Below, in pieces: positions 1 through 8,729 of a stretch of 48,161 bases of DNA (within the stretch, counting starts at the first letter, position 1; the number at the start of each line of letters is the position of its first letter). The stretch comes from Chloroflexota bacterium. GTDB lineage: Bacteria > Chloroflexota > Dormibacteria > CF-121. The notes beneath the pieces were generated by a model. The model saw nothing but the letters and a program-made list of their open reading frames with translations. It did not search any database and was not told the DNA's origin. The translations under genes were made by a program, and so were the position numbers. Location: the NCBI GenBank assembly GCA_005882775.1, contig VBDY01000136.1, positions 1 to 48,161 of the forward strand. The letters run 5' to 3'.

Positions 1-1
1 C

Positions 2-226
2 ATCCTACTGGGCTTGTATCTGTTTTTCGTTTCTCCACTACTCAAGCTGTCGCGCCAGGTCGATCTCGTGGTCATCTGGGTGCTTCTGCCAATCCTTTTT
101 GTCTGCTTTTTCTTGATGTGCACGATTTTCCTGTTCAACGTGCCCAAATTTCTCGTCCCCCCGCACCTGCGCCATCAACATGGTGACCACCACTCGTCGG
201 CGGGCCGCCGGGTCGTCGAGCCTTGA
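2..226 (+). CDS. C-terminal fragment of an unidentified membrane protein
   Basis: The reading frame is open from the left edge to a TGA at 224-226, so the 5' part lies outside the window. The visible 74 or so residues contain a hydrophobic stretch at the edge, then a second long one rich in Val, Leu and Phe (VDLVVIWVLLPILFVCFFLM), followed by a basic/polar tail ending in VVEP. This fits the end of a polytopic membrane protein. The family is not recognisable. The next gene starts inside its stop codon (TTGA overlap), so the two are probably co-translated. Confidence 0.5.
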   Translation: MLLGLYLFFVSPLLKLSRQVDLVVIWVLLPILFVCFFLMCTIFLFNVPKFLVPPHLRHQHGDHHSSAGRRVVEP

Positions 227-483
227 GCAGGTCTTACGAACGCGATGCAGGCTCGATCTGGCTCGCGCGGCAAGTGGGAACCTGGGCGACGCGAACGTTC
301 GTCTTCATGGCTGGCATCGCCGCAACCATGATCATCGGCTACATCATCATCCCGGCGCTGCACTGGCTTGTCCTGCCGATCAGCCTGGTGCTATTTGCGG
401 CAGGCGCACTCTGCTGCGCAATGTGGGTCGTCCAGACGGTTCAGTTCCTGCTGGCGTGGCGCCGCGAAAATCGATCATCGTGA
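223..483 (+). CDS. small two-helix membrane protein, unknown function
   Basis: An 86-residue protein. It starts with TTG at 223, which overlaps the upstream TGA by four bases (TTGA), a coupling pattern used elsewhere in this window. The N-terminus is polar (MSRSYERDAGS). Two hydrophobic segments follow at roughly residues 25-45 and 50-75, and the tail is Arg-rich (WRRENRSS), as expected for a small membrane protein with a cytoplasmic basic end. No family is recognised. Because of the overlap it probably works with the membrane protein fragment upstream. Confidence 0.55.
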   Translation: MSRSYERDAGSIWLARQVGTWATRTFVFMAGIAATMIIGYIIIPALHWLVLPISLVLFAAGALCCAMWVVQTVQFLLAWRRENRSS

Positions 484-500
484 GGTCGCAGTGAAGGCAT

Positions 501-575
501 TGGCTGGGGCGCCAGGATTCGAACCTGGGAATGGCGGATCCAAAGTCCGCTGCCTTACCACTTGGCCACGCCCCA
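501..575 (-). tRNA. tRNA-Gln, anticodon TTG
   Basis: On the minus strand a full cloverleaf can be drawn. The acceptor stem TGGGGCG (575-569) pairs with CGCCCCA (511-505). A GCGGA/TCCGC anticodon stem encloses the loop CTTTGGA, giving anticodon TTG (reads CAA, glutamine). The T arm contains GGTTCGAATCC. The discriminator is G (position 504), usual for tRNA-Gln, and CCA is encoded at 503-501. It stands alone, upstream of and opposite to the GT39 gene. Confidence 0.95.
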
Positions 576-651
576 GTGCGGGCTCAGTATAAGTGCAACT
601 CTGCGCGACGTCTGACTCCGCCGTTGAGCTTGGTCGGCTATTGTAGGCGGC

Positions 652-2277
652 GTGTTGGCCCGCGTCGATTCACTGGCTGGTGACACGCTCGGTTATCCCC
701 CGTCCGTGCGTTCGTCCCGGTGGCTCGACCGATTCGGCGTTCCCGCCATGTTGGCCGGCGCCAGCGGGCTGCTGTTCTTCGGGAATTTGGGCCGGGGTAG
801 CCTCCAGGACTGGGATGAGGCAACCTACGCGGAGATCGCGCGGGAGATCGGCGTCTTCCATGACTGGATCCACCTGCATTGGAACTACCTGCCCTGGTTC
901 AACAAGGCTCCGCTCTACATCTGGCTGACCGCCCCCCTTTACACCTTCGGCGTGAACGCTTTCTGGGCGCGAGCGGTGTCGGCGCTGGCTGGCGTCGGCG
1001 TCATCCTGCTCAGCTACGCCATCGGAAAGCGCCTCTACGGCCGGCCGGTAGGCGTCGGCTCGGCGATCGTGCTCGGTTCCTGTTACCAGTTCATCGCGGC
1101 AGGAAGGTTCGGTACATCCGACATGTTGCTTACGCTGTTCCTGTACGCCGGGCTCTATGCCTACCTACGAACCGACAAGGGTCCCTCCTGGTGGTATGCG
1201 GTCGGCATTTTCGCCGGGCTGGCCATCATGACCAAGGGTCCGGCGGGCCTGGTCGGTCCCGCCGCGATTGGAGTCACTCTACTCGTCGATCGGCGGTTCC
1301 TCTCAGCCCTTCGGACGCGCCACCTCTGGGGTGGTTTGGCGGCAGCCCTGGCGATTGCTCTGCCGTGGCACATCGCCAGCTACGTTCAATACGGCCCAGC
1401 GTTCTTTAACCAGTACCTCGGCAACATGGTGGTCGGGCGGGTTGGACAGTCCATCGAAGGGCACACCGGCAACGCCCTGACCTACGTTGCCTACCTGCGG
1501 AACCAGTTCTTCCCCTGGGCCTACGTTGTCCCGTTGGCGCTGCTGGTCTTTGCCCGCGACCGGCTACGGGCCAGAGACGGCTCCTGGGTGATCGTGGTCT
1601 TCCCCGCCATGGTCTTCGCCCTCTATACCCTGGTGCAGACCAAGCTGGTCTGGTACATCCTGCCCATTTACCCGGCCCTGGCCATCCTGGTCGCCGCCCT
1701 GCTCCTCAGGGCGGTCAAAGGCGACGTGCTCGCATTGGCTGCCGTCGGGCTTGGCGCGGTCGCTGCCGTGGTGTCGGTCCCCCATGCCGTAACGCCGGAT
1801 TCGCCGGTCCTCGTGGTCGCGTTCGCGGGCGTTGCGACCCTCCTCCTCGCCCATTCCTGGGCCGTCAAGGGAGCCCCGGGGCGCGCCGCCGTGGGCGTGG
1901 TCGTGGCGTTCTTCCTGGCGACGGTCGCGATCCGGGCAAGCGATCTCTACACGGCTGGAGATCTACCCGTGGTGTCCATAGCCCAGACCGCTCGGGCCGC
2001 GGTGTCGGGCAAGCCCGTTGGCCTCGTGCTCTTCATCGCGGACCCGGAGCAGGTCATGGATTTCGACGTCTCGCACAGTCTGCTGTTCTACAGTCACAGG
2101 CCGGTCCAGCTCACCGTAGGCGCGGCCGCTTTCGAGCAGACGGTCGGGTGCCGCGTTCAGGACATCGTCCTGCCCGTTAAGGATGTGCCATCCGTCCCGC
2201 CCCGGTATCAGTTCTCGGCGGTTCGCAAAAAGCCGCCGCTCATACACGGCGCAGTGGTTCCGGTAGCCGGCTGCTGA
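652..2277 (+). CDS. GT39/ArnT-type membrane glycosyltransferase
   Basis: A 541-residue polytopic protein starting at GTG 652. The first periplasmic loop holds the acidic motif LQDWDEATYAE (about residues 51-61), the DxDE-like signature of PMT/ArnT-family GT-C enzymes, which use polyprenyl-phosphate sugars to modify lipid or protein acceptors outside the membrane. About ten or more hydrophobic helices follow, and the C-terminus is a soluble domain of about 100 residues. Length and topology match family 39 proteins (PF13231-like). Donor and acceptor cannot be read from the sequence. It converges on the response regulator with only two bases between the stop codons. A later start is possible, since the first 25 residues are not conserved-looking. 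Confidence 0.85.
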   Translation: MLARVDSLAGDTLGYPPSVRSSRWLDRFGVPAMLAGASGLLFFGNLGRGSLQDWDEATYAEIAREIGVFHDWIHLHWNYLPWFNKAPLYIWLTAPLYTFGVNAFWARAVSALAGVGVILLSYAIGKRLYGRPVGVGSAIVLGSCYQFIAAGRFGTSDMLLTLFLYAGLYAYLRTDKGPSWWYAVGIFAGLAIMTKGPAGLVGPAAIGVTLLVDRRFLSALRTRHLWGGLAAALAIALPWHIASYVQYGPAFFNQYLGNMVVGRVGQSIEGHTGNALTYVAYLRNQFFPWAYVVPLALLVFARDRLRARDGSWVIVVFPAMVFALYTLVQTKLVWYILPIYPALAILVAALLLRAVKGDVLALAAVGLGAVAAVVSVPHAVTPDSPVLVVAFAGVATLLLAHSWAVKGAPGRAAVGVVVAFFLATVAIRASDLYTAGDLPVVSIAQTARAAVSGKPVGLVLFIADPEQVMDFDVSHSLLFYSHRPVQLTVGAAAFEQTVGCRVQDIVLPVKDVPSVPPRYQFSAVRKKPPLIHGAVVPVAGC

Positions 2278-2279
2278 CG

Positions 2280-2939
2280 TCAGGCGGCTGGTTGCTGGGG
2301 GATGCGGATCCAGCCCTGGCGAATCGCGGTGGCCACGGCCTCCAGCCTCGAGTGAACCCGAAGCTTCGACAGGATGTTCTGCACGTGCGTCCGGACCGTA
2401 TTCGGCGACATCCGCAGCACCCTGGCGATGGCCTCATTGTCATGGCCTGCCGCAAGCTCCGTCAGGACGATTAACTCTCTGGCGGTGAGCGGCGTAAGCG
2501 GTGGCGGCGCCGCCGGGCGCTCGACTCCTTCGAGCAAACGGGCCAGCATGTAGGGGGCGATCAGGGGCTCGCCCAGGGCGGCGCTTCGGACGGCTTGCAG
2601 GACCTGGGGAGCCGCCTCGTGCTTACTCAGGTAGCCGGTCACGCCGGCGTTCACCGCCAGCTGCAGGACGGACTCCTCCTCGTCGCTCGTCAGGATCACC
2701 ACCTGCGTTTGCGGCCGCTCCTTCTTGATCGCGACAGTGGCCTCGACGCCCGAGCCATCGGGCATATGGATGTCCAGGAGGACGACGTCCGGTCGTAATC
2801 GTCGGGCCGCTTCGACAGCCTCTTTTACAGAGCCGCCGCGGCCCACCACCTCGATATCCGGCTCCAGCCGCAGGATCGCCGTAAGGGCGTCACAGAAAAC
2901 CACATGATCGTCAACCAGCAGGACCCGGATCGGTGGCAC
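2280..2939 (-). CDS. NarL/FixJ-type response regulator
   Basis: A 219-residue protein. The GTG start at 2939 is chosen because it directly precedes the receiver domain (PPIRVLLVDDHVVF) and has a good Shine-Dalgarno AAGGAG six bases upstream. The receiver has the acidic pair D10/D11, the phospho-acceptor D56 in VVLLDIHMPDG, a Thr in ILTSDE and the Lys in LSKHE. A proline-rich linker (AAPPPLTP) leads to a LuxR-type helix-turn-helix (LTARELIVLTELAAG to NTVRTHVQNILSKL). Its first 29 bases overlap the histidine kinase gene, so the pair is probably translationally coupled and forms one two-component system. The targets are unknown. Confidence 0.93.
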   Translation of the reverse strand: MPPIRVLLVDDHVVFCDALTAILRLEPDIEVVGRGGSVKEAVEAARRLRPDVVLLDIHMPDGSGVEATVAIKKERPQTQVVILTSDEEESVLQLAVNAGVTGYLSKHEAAPQVLQAVRSAALGEPLIAPYMLARLLEGVERPAAPPPLTPLTARELIVLTELAAGHDNEAIARVLRMSPNTVRTHVQNILSKLRVHSRLEAVATAIRQGWIRIPQQPAA

Positions 2940-4404
2940 GCAACTCTCCTTGAATGGTCGGGGTTTGGATCGTGGCCGGGGCGTCTTTCGCCAAGGGTAG
3001 AACGAAGGAGAAGGTCGAGCCCTTGCCCCATTCGCTTTCGACTGCCATGCTGCCGCCGTGAGCCCGGACGATCTCCTGGGTGATGTACAGGCCAAGACCG
3101 GACCCGCCGATGTTCATAGCCCGCTTATCGAACAGGCGCGTGAACTTCTGGAAGAGCTTGGGAATGTCCTCATGCCGGATCCCGATCCCTTCGTCGTGCA
3201 CGGACACCTTGGCATTCCCCTCCCTATCGGGGAAGACCATCACGGCGATATTGCCGCCTCGAGGCGAGTACTTGACCGCGTTGCCCAGCAGGTTCATCAG
3301 CGCCTGCTGGAGGCGCCGCCGGTCCGCTTGAGCGATCAGCCCAGGCTCAACCCGGAGGCGGAGAGGATATTTGCGCGGGTCCATCTGAAACTGCTGGACC
3401 ACCTCCGTGATGAAGCTCGAAAGCTCGATCCGCTCGAAGCGATAGCTGTACTGGTGATTCTCGATCCGGTTGACCGTGGCGAAGTCTTGAACGAGGTCAC
3501 TCAGGCTGGCCGCGCTGCGATGGATTCCTTCAACCAGGGCTGCCCGTGTCTCCTGGTCCACCCGGTGCTGCTGGGTCAGTAGCGTATCAGCCTGCGTCTT
3601 GATGCTGGCGAGCGGGGTCTGCAACTCGTGCGCCACGATAGAGACGAAGTCTGACCGAACCTTGTCGATCTCCTCGAGCCGGGCGGCCCGCTCCTTTTCG
3701 AAAGCTTCCCGACGCCGGGTCTCGTCTAGTTGGGTGGCGCGCTCGATGGCCGTCCGCAGGGCCCGGTTCAGGCGGAGCCTCACGTCTCCCACCAGCAACC
3801 CCGCCACCAGGGCCACGAAGAGGAAGAGGAAGACCCGGCCGATCACGAAGCCCGGTGGCGGGGAGAAGTTCGGGAACCCCGTCAAGCCGCCGACGAAGAC
3901 GTAGAGGAGGGACACCACCACGGCGGTGGCCAGCGCACCGGGCAATCCCAGGCGGACGGCCGACGCGATGATCAGCAGGTAGAAGAGCAATGAAAAATCG
4001 GTCTGGGCAGTGTAGCCGCCGGCGAAGTACAGGATGCTGGTCGCTACGAGCAGGTCAACGCCAGTGGTGAGGAAGCCGAACCAGCGGTTTGGCCGGTAGC
4101 CCCGCACCAGGACGACAGAGACGACCAGGTTGACCAGGCTCCAGAGGAACAGGATCGTATCGACGATCGGGACCGAGCTCGCCGGGTTGCGGTTGCCCAG
4201 GTGGTTGAGGATGGCGGCGGCGGCCAGCACCACCCAGCGCCCGACGACCGTGATCCGCTCGGCGCTGGCGAGCACCGCCGCCTGGCTGTCCCTGATGACG
4301 GCGGAGTAATCGCCCACAACCGAGCCGTCGGAGGCCGCCGGGAGTTCGGACACTCCCCTATAACGTGACTGGCCGTCCGGTGCTTGTCGGCTTTGGTTGG
4401 CCAC
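2911..4404 (-). CDS. membrane histidine kinase
   Basis: A 497-residue protein starting at GTG 4404. Five to six hydrophobic helices lie at about residues 55-205 with no large sensor loop, so the signal is probably sensed within the membrane. A coiled-coil linker (about 215-250) leads to a HisKA domain with the H box DFVSIVAHELQTPLAS (His259). The ATPase domain has an N box (LLGNAVKYSP), G1 (DEGIGI) and G2 (GGSGLGLYI). Family knowledge: it autophosphorylates on His and passes phosphate to the adjacent regulator. A HisKA-class kinase next to a LuxR-type regulator is an unusual pairing. The first 45 residues are variable, so a later start is possible. Confidence 0.9.
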   Translation of the reverse strand: MANQSRQAPDGQSRYRGVSELPAASDGSVVGDYSAVIRDSQAAVLASAERITVVGRWVVLAAAAILNHLGNRNPASSVPIVDTILFLWSLVNLVVSVVLVRGYRPNRWFGFLTTGVDLLVATSILYFAGGYTAQTDFSLLFYLLIIASAVRLGLPGALATAVVVSLLYVFVGGLTGFPNFSPPPGFVIGRVFLFLFVALVAGLLVGDVRLRLNRALRTAIERATQLDETRRREAFEKERAARLEEIDKVRSDFVSIVAHELQTPLASIKTQADTLLTQQHRVDQETRAALVEGIHRSAASLSDLVQDFATVNRIENHQYSYRFERIELSSFITEVVQQFQMDPRKYPLRLRVEPGLIAQADRRRLQQALMNLLGNAVKYSPRGGNIAVMVFPDREGNAKVSVHDEGIGIRHEDIPKLFQKFTRLFDKRAMNIGGSGLGLYITQEIVRAHGGSMAVESEWGKGSTFSFVLPLAKDAPATIQTPTIQGELRATDPGPAG

Positions 4405-4462
4405 TAAGGGGAACCTCGGTGGCCGGAATTATAAGATGTCCTCGAGGACGTGCCCGCGCCTG

Positions 4463-5140
4463 ATGACTAACTCGATTGCCATCGTCATCCCCGCGCATCA
4501 GGAAGGGGACCGAATCACATCGGTACTTGAGGCTATCCCCAAAGCCGTTTCAGGGACGTCACGCGTAGTCGTCATCGTGGTGGACGACGGCTCGACCGAT
4601 GGCACGTCGCGGGCCGCCAGCCAGACGGGCGCGATTGTCCTCCGCCACCCGGTTAATTTGGGGGCAGGAGCGGCGTTGCGAACGGGCACCGAGGCCGCCC
4701 TCCTGCTGGGGGCGGATATCGTCGTCCACATGGACGCGGACGGCCAGCATCTCCCGGAGGACCTGCCACGCTTGATCGCCCCGCTATTCGCGGGCGCCGA
4801 TGCCGCCACCGGGATCCGCGCCTTTGGCCGGCCGATGCCCTGGCTATTCATCATCGGAAACCGGTTCCTCTCCTGGATGACACGGGTGCTGTTCTCCCTG
4901 GAAAACCCGGACACGCAATGCGCCTACCGAGCTTTCTGGGCACGCTGCTGGCCGGCGTTGCGGTGGGACTCCCGCGACTATGCCTTCGCCTCCGAGATGC
5001 TGGTTCGAGGCCAGCGTAGTTCGGTGCGCTGGGCAATCGTGCCTATTCGGACCGTCTACCTGGACCGATACAAGGGGACCGGCCTGGGAGACGGCGTTCG
5101 AATCGCGCGGAAGCTCGTCCGTTGGAGGATCCTGGGCTGA
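4463..5140 (+). CDS. GT2 family glycosyltransferase (DPM1/DolP-like)
   Basis: A 225-residue soluble GT-A protein from ATG 4463. Motifs: IAIVIPAHQEG at the N-terminus, VVDDGSTDGTS (nucleotide-sugar binding), NLGAGAALRTG, and the metal-binding MDADGQHLPEDLP. This is the polyprenol-phosphate sugar synthase-like branch. The next gene, a DUF2304-type membrane protein, starts inside its stop codon (TGATG). The two families are commonly found together, so the product may hand a lipid-linked sugar to the membrane partner (inference). An upstream ATG at 4436, preceded by TATAAG, is an alternative start. The gene diverges from the kinase gene. Confidence 0.85.
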   Translation: MTNSIAIVIPAHQEGDRITSVLEAIPKAVSGTSRVVVIVVDDGSTDGTSRAASQTGAIVLRHPVNLGAGAALRTGTEAALLLGADIVVHMDADGQHLPEDLPRLIAPLFAGADAATGIRAFGRPMPWLFIIGNRFLSWMTRVLFSLENPDTQCAYRAFWARCWPALRWDSRDYAFASEMLVRGQRSSVRWAIVPIRTVYLDRYKGTGLGDGVRIARKLVRWRILG

Positions 5141-5532
5141 TGCCCCCCGGCATTCAGCTGATCGCCCTGGCCTTCGCCCTCTTCATGGCATATCTGACGT
5201 ACGTCGACTTTCGTCGCCGGCGCTTCGGCGTCGCGGCGCTCGGCTTTTGGGCCATCGTGTGGGGCGGCCTCGCCGTGGTCAGCCTCGTCCCCGCTCTTTT
5301 CGTCCAGCTATCGCAGGCCCTCCGGCTGGCCCGACCGATGGACCTGGCCGTGGTGCTGGGGATGCTCATCCTGAGCGGCGCGACCTACCACAATTTCGCG
5401 TCGATCCACACGGCGAACCGGCAGCTCGAGCGCCTGGTCCGCGAGATCGCGCTGTCGAAGCTCGAGGGCAACCAGCCACCGACCCGGCCGCGCCCGGACC
5501 CGAGTGCCTCGGACGTTGAAATCCACGGTTAG
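5140..5532 (+). CDS. DUF2304-type membrane protein
   Basis: A 130-residue protein. Its ATG at 5140 shares one base with the TGA of the preceding glycosyltransferase gene (TGATG). Three hydrophobic helices (about residues 5-22, 32-52 and 65-85) are separated by a basic loop with FRRRRFG. A cytoplasmic helix follows (HTANRQLERLVREIALSKLE), then a Pro-rich tail. The layout matches DUF2304 proteins, small membrane partners of GT2 enzymes whose biochemical role is not settled. The last four bases overlap the convergent glycosyltransferase gene at 5529. Confidence 0.75.
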   Translation: MPPGIQLIALAFALFMAYLTYVDFRRRRFGVAALGFWAIVWGGLAVVSLVPALFVQLSQALRLARPMDLAVVLGMLILSGATYHNFASIHTANRQLERLVREIALSKLEGNQPPTRPRPDPSASDVEIHG

Positions 5533-6821
5533 CGGCCACTCGTAAAGCGCTCGTCGATCCCCATGACGTGGGTGAGCCGGCGGTAGAAGCGAACGTAGGC
5601 CGGGTCGTCCCAGCTCGGGTGGAGGGGTTCCTGCAAAAGAGGGATCAGCTCCGCATCGGTGCGCACCCGGTGCGCCTGGAGCCATCGCCGCTTCTCTTGC
5701 AGGGTCTCGAGGCTGGTGGCGAACTCGTGGAGCGCGACGTAGTGGCTCAGCGAGATGCTACTCAGGTATCCACCGCCGGCGAGCAGCGGCCGGCGGAGCG
5801 CCGACGCCGTGACCCGGCCGAGGTAGCGAACCCCTTTGGTCGCGAACATTCCCCAGCCTTCTTCTCCCAGCACGCGGCGCGCCCTGGCCGTAACCGGCTG
5901 CTCCTCGCTCAGCCGGTCGTCGCGAGCCGGTAAAGGCTCAGGCCTCAGGGAATCGGCCTGCCGCCGGGAGTCAGAAGGAATGGCGAAGGGCTTCAACCCG
6001 AGCCGCCCGGTGCGAAGGGCACGCTCGTTCATGAGCATCATGGCCGTCGGCAGGGCAACCGCCAGGTTGGCATCACCGAGGCACTTGTAGATGGTGAACA
6101 GGGCGTTCCGTTCGTAGAGCACACGCAGCTGGTGGGCGGGAAAGCGTCTGGCTGTGGCGTGTTGCCGGTGGAACACGGTCGCCTCCGGCGTATACCAGAC
6201 ATCGTGGCCCAACAGGTTCAATCGCCAGCCGAGGTCGGTGTCCTCAAAGAAACTGAAGTAGTCCCGATCAAATCCGCCAAGGTGATGGAATAGGTCCCGT
6301 CGGATCAGCATCGCTCCGCCGCACGGAGCGATCACCCGCCGAGCCTTGTCCTGGTCGGATTGCCCGAGACCTTGATCGAGGTGGAATCCATGGCCTTCGA
6401 AACTGACGCCCCCGCCGACAAAATCGATCTGGCTGCCGTCCCAATTCAGAATCCTGCCGGCGATGCAGGCGAGAGCGGGTTGGGTCGCCAACGGTGCGAC
6501 CAGCTTGCGCAGCCAGGAAGGCGCAAACCACATGTCGTTGTTGATGAAGGCGACCCACTGGAATCGGCAGGCGGCGAGAGCGCGGTTGTTGCCCTCCGCG
6601 AAACCGTAATTCCTGTCGAGAGGAACCAGGCGCACGCTCGGAAATCGGGTGCGGACGTACTCCACCGATCCATCACTGGAGCCGTTGTCGCAGACGATGA
6701 CTTCGAGCCGGTCACTCGGATAGTCGAGGGCAAGAGCCGACTGCAAGCACCGGTCGATGATGTGCCGGCCGTCGAAATTGAGGATGACGACTGATACGTC
6801 TGGGAGGCTATCTGCCGGCAT
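5529..6821 (-). CDS. GT2 glycosyltransferase with extra C-terminal domain
   Basis: A 430-residue protein. ATG 6821 is chosen because it directly precedes DVSVVILNFDGRH and lies clear of the upstream gene. The GT-A domain (about 1-240) shows VIVCDNGSSDGS, the NYGFAEGNN acceptor loop, FINNDMWFAP (DxD-like) and the family motif GGFDRDYFSFFEDTDLGWR. After a variable linker there is a C-terminal segment with ETLQEKRRWLQAHR and PAYVRFYRRLTHV. The gene at 10023-11318 carries the same segment, so the two are paralogues with a shared accessory domain. Likely role: adding a sugar to the surface glycan made by this locus. Substrate unknown. Confidence 0.88.
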   Translation of the reverse strand: MPADSLPDVSVVILNFDGRHIIDRCLQSALALDYPSDRLEVIVCDNGSSDGSVEYVRTRFPSVRLVPLDRNYGFAEGNNRALAACRFQWVAFINNDMWFAPSWLRKLVAPLATQPALACIAGRILNWDGSQIDFVGGGVSFEGHGFHLDQGLGQSDQDKARRVIAPCGGAMLIRRDLFHHLGGFDRDYFSFFEDTDLGWRLNLLGHDVWYTPEATVFHRQHATARRFPAHQLRVLYERNALFTIYKCLGDANLAVALPTAMMLMNERALRTGRLGLKPFAIPSDSRRQADSLRPEPLPARDDRLSEEQPVTARARRVLGEEGWGMFATKGVRYLGRVTASALRRPLLAGGGYLSSISLSHYVALHEFATSLETLQEKRRWLQAHRVRTDAELIPLLQEPLHPSWDDPAYVRFYRRLTHVMGIDERFTSGR

Positions 6822-6843
6822 AGGGATCCACTGTAGCGAAGGG

Positions 6844-7722
6844 TCAGGGACTGACCACCTGCCGGCCCTTGAGCGCATTCCAGCTCAGAACGAGACCGTG
6901 GCGCAGGTGGATGCCAAGCCACACCATCGGTGAGAGCAACACCCCCCAGCCCTTCACGTAATGCTTCCGGTAAAAGATCCACATGGAACGGTGGAACTCG
7001 CGGAGCATGACTCGTGCCTGGCCCGCGCTGGCCATGCCTTTGAGATGGAGAACGACGGCATCCGGCACGTAATAGATTCGCCCTCCTCGCGCCTTGAGCC
7101 GGTAGCAGAGGTCGAGGTCCTCGCCGTACATGAAAAAGTCTTCATCGAAGAATCCGATCGCTTCCAGGGCTACCCTGGAGAAGCACATGGCCGCGGCCGT
7201 CCCGGCGTCGATCTCACCCGGCCGGCTGGGGTCCTCATAGGTGCGGTTGTAGCGGGCGAACAGCCGGCTGTTTGGAAACAGGCGGCTCAGGCCGACAAGC
7301 CGTGCGATCGCCACACCCGGCGACGGAAATGATCGGCGGCACGCCAGGTCGAGGCGACCGTCGGGCCGGATCACACGCGGTCCGACCGCGACCGCGTCCG
7401 GGAGTGAGCCGAGCGCGACCATCAGCGTTTTGACAGCCCCTGGCTGCACCCTGGTATCTGGGTTGAGCAGCAGGACAAGTCTTCCGACAGCCTGCCGAAG
7501 CCCGCGGTTGTTGGCCCGGCCGAAGCCAACGTTCGACCTGTTCACCAGGACCGCTACCTCTGGAAACTCATTGGCCAGCATCTGCAAGCTGTTATCGCTG
7601 GATGCGTTGTCGACCACCAGGATTTCACTGTCAACCTCCTGTAGTTCCGGGCCAAGGCTGCGCAAGCAGTCCCGCAGCAGATCGCGGGTGTTGAAGTTGA
7701 CGATTACGACTGAGAGATCCAT
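6844..7722 (-). CDS. GT2 (rhamnosyltransferase-like) glycosyltransferase
   Basis: A 292-residue protein from ATG 7722. Motifs: LSVVIVNFNTRDLLRDCL, ILVVDNASSDNS, NRSNVGFGRANNRGL, VLLLNPDTRV and GFFDEDFFMYGEDLDLCYR, then HLKGMASA and a helical tail ending in WNALKGRQVVSP. This is the WbbL/rhamnosyltransferase-like branch of GT2, whose members act on the cytoplasmic face of the membrane on lipid-linked glycans. The first 19 bases overlap the end of the upstream glycosyltransferase gene, consistent with one polycistronic locus reading leftward from about 16 kb. Confidence 0.88.
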   Translation of the reverse strand: MDLSVVIVNFNTRDLLRDCLRSLGPELQEVDSEILVVDNASSDNSLQMLANEFPEVAVLVNRSNVGFGRANNRGLRQAVGRLVLLLNPDTRVQPGAVKTLMVALGSLPDAVAVGPRVIRPDGRLDLACRRSFPSPGVAIARLVGLSRLFPNSRLFARYNRTYEDPSRPGEIDAGTAAAMCFSRVALEAIGFFDEDFFMYGEDLDLCYRLKARGGRIYYVPDAVVLHLKGMASAGQARVMLREFHRSMWIFYRKHYVKGWGVLLSPMVWLGIHLRHGLVLSWNALKGRQVVSP

Positions 7723-8729
7723 TGGCGGCGGGAGCGTCGCCAGCGGCCCTGGCGCAACTTTTTGAGGTATGGATATGGCAGGAACCAGGCTTCGAGGTCG
7801 GCGGGCGACACGGTCCGGTGGGCCTGGATCAGGCGGCGTTGGCGCCAGGCGGCGGGAGCGAGCCGCAGAGCCTCCCAGACGGCGGAGAGGAATTTTGGCG
7901 ATCGAAGCGTGCCCAGGAGAAGAGCCGCCCCCGTGAATGCGACGATACCGGGCAGGCGCTTAAAGAAGCCGACGCCGGCGTCGTTCCTGATCATCATCAG
8001 GATGCGGTTTTTGAAGATGTGCCGCTGGATCGGTGTGGAGAACCAGCCGCCGCTCCCACCGCGATGGTGGATGGCGAGGGCCGCCGGTTCGTACCAGCTT
8101 CGCCAGCCGCGAAGCTGCGCCCGCCAGTCGAGATCCACGTCCTCCAGATACGCGAAGAAGGCGGAGGCAAGGATCTCTCCCGCCACCTCGACATCGTCGA
8201 GCATGGCCCGCCGGTAAAGGCCAGCTGCGGCGCAGACGCCAAACACTTCGCCGGCAAGGTTGTGGCCTGGCCCATCGGGCTCGTCTTCTCCTCGGTTCAT
8301 GGCCCAGACATTGCGGAAGATGACATGTCCGGTGGAGTCGAGCCGGCGGCTCCCCGCGGCCTGCGGGGGGCGGACGAGTTTGCCCGATGCCGACCCGCGT
8401 AATGGATCGGCGCGGAGGCTACCTACCAGCGCGGCGACATAGCCCGGTTCCAGCACCACGTCGTTATTCAGGAGCAGGATGAACTCCCCCCTTGCCAGCC
8501 GCAGACCGAGATTGTTGGCTACAGCAAACCCGAGGTTGCTCGAGTTTCGGATCAGGTGCAGATCGGCCCGGTCCGCGACCTGCTGCTCGGACCCGTCTAC
8601 TGATCCGTTGTCGACGACGATGGTTTCGATCGGACGGTAATCCTGGGCGGCGAGCCCGGCGAGGCAGGCCGGCAATACCCGGGCACCGTTCCAGTTGACG
8701 ATGATGGCCGATACCAGCCCTGGGTTCAG
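7704..8729 (-). CDS. GT2 glycosyltransferase, probable CTG start
   Basis: About 341 residues. The conserved N-terminus (SAIIVNWNGARVLPACL) begins upstream of the first in-frame canonical start (TTG 8675), which would delete the first beta strand. Between the upstream gene's stop and that point the frame has no ATG, GTG or TTG. A CTG at 8729 overlaps the upstream TGA as CTGA, the same geometry as the GTGA and TTGA overlaps elsewhere here, so CTG is proposed as the start. Other motifs: TIVVDNGSVDGSE, NLGFAVANN, EFILLLNNDVVLEPG and SAFFAYLEDVDLDWR. The tail is basic and Trp-rich. Function as for the neighbouring GT2 enzymes; substrate unknown. Confidence 0.82.
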   Translation of the reverse strand: MNPGLVSAIIVNWNGARVLPACLAGLAAQDYRPIETIVVDNGSVDGSEQQVADRADLHLIRNSSNLGFAVANNLGLRLARGEFILLLNNDVVLEPGYVAALVGSLRADPLRGSASGKLVRPPQAAGSRRLDSTGHVIFRNVWAMNRGEDEPDGPGHNLAGEVFGVCAAAGLYRRAMLDDVEVAGEILASAFFAYLEDVDLDWRAQLRGWRSWYEPAALAIHHRGGSGGWFSTPIQRHIFKNRILMMIRNDAGVGFFKRLPGIVAFTGAALLLGTLRSPKFLSAVWEALRLAPAAWRQRRLIQAHRTVSPADLEAWFLPYPYLKKLRQGRWRRSRRQWISQS

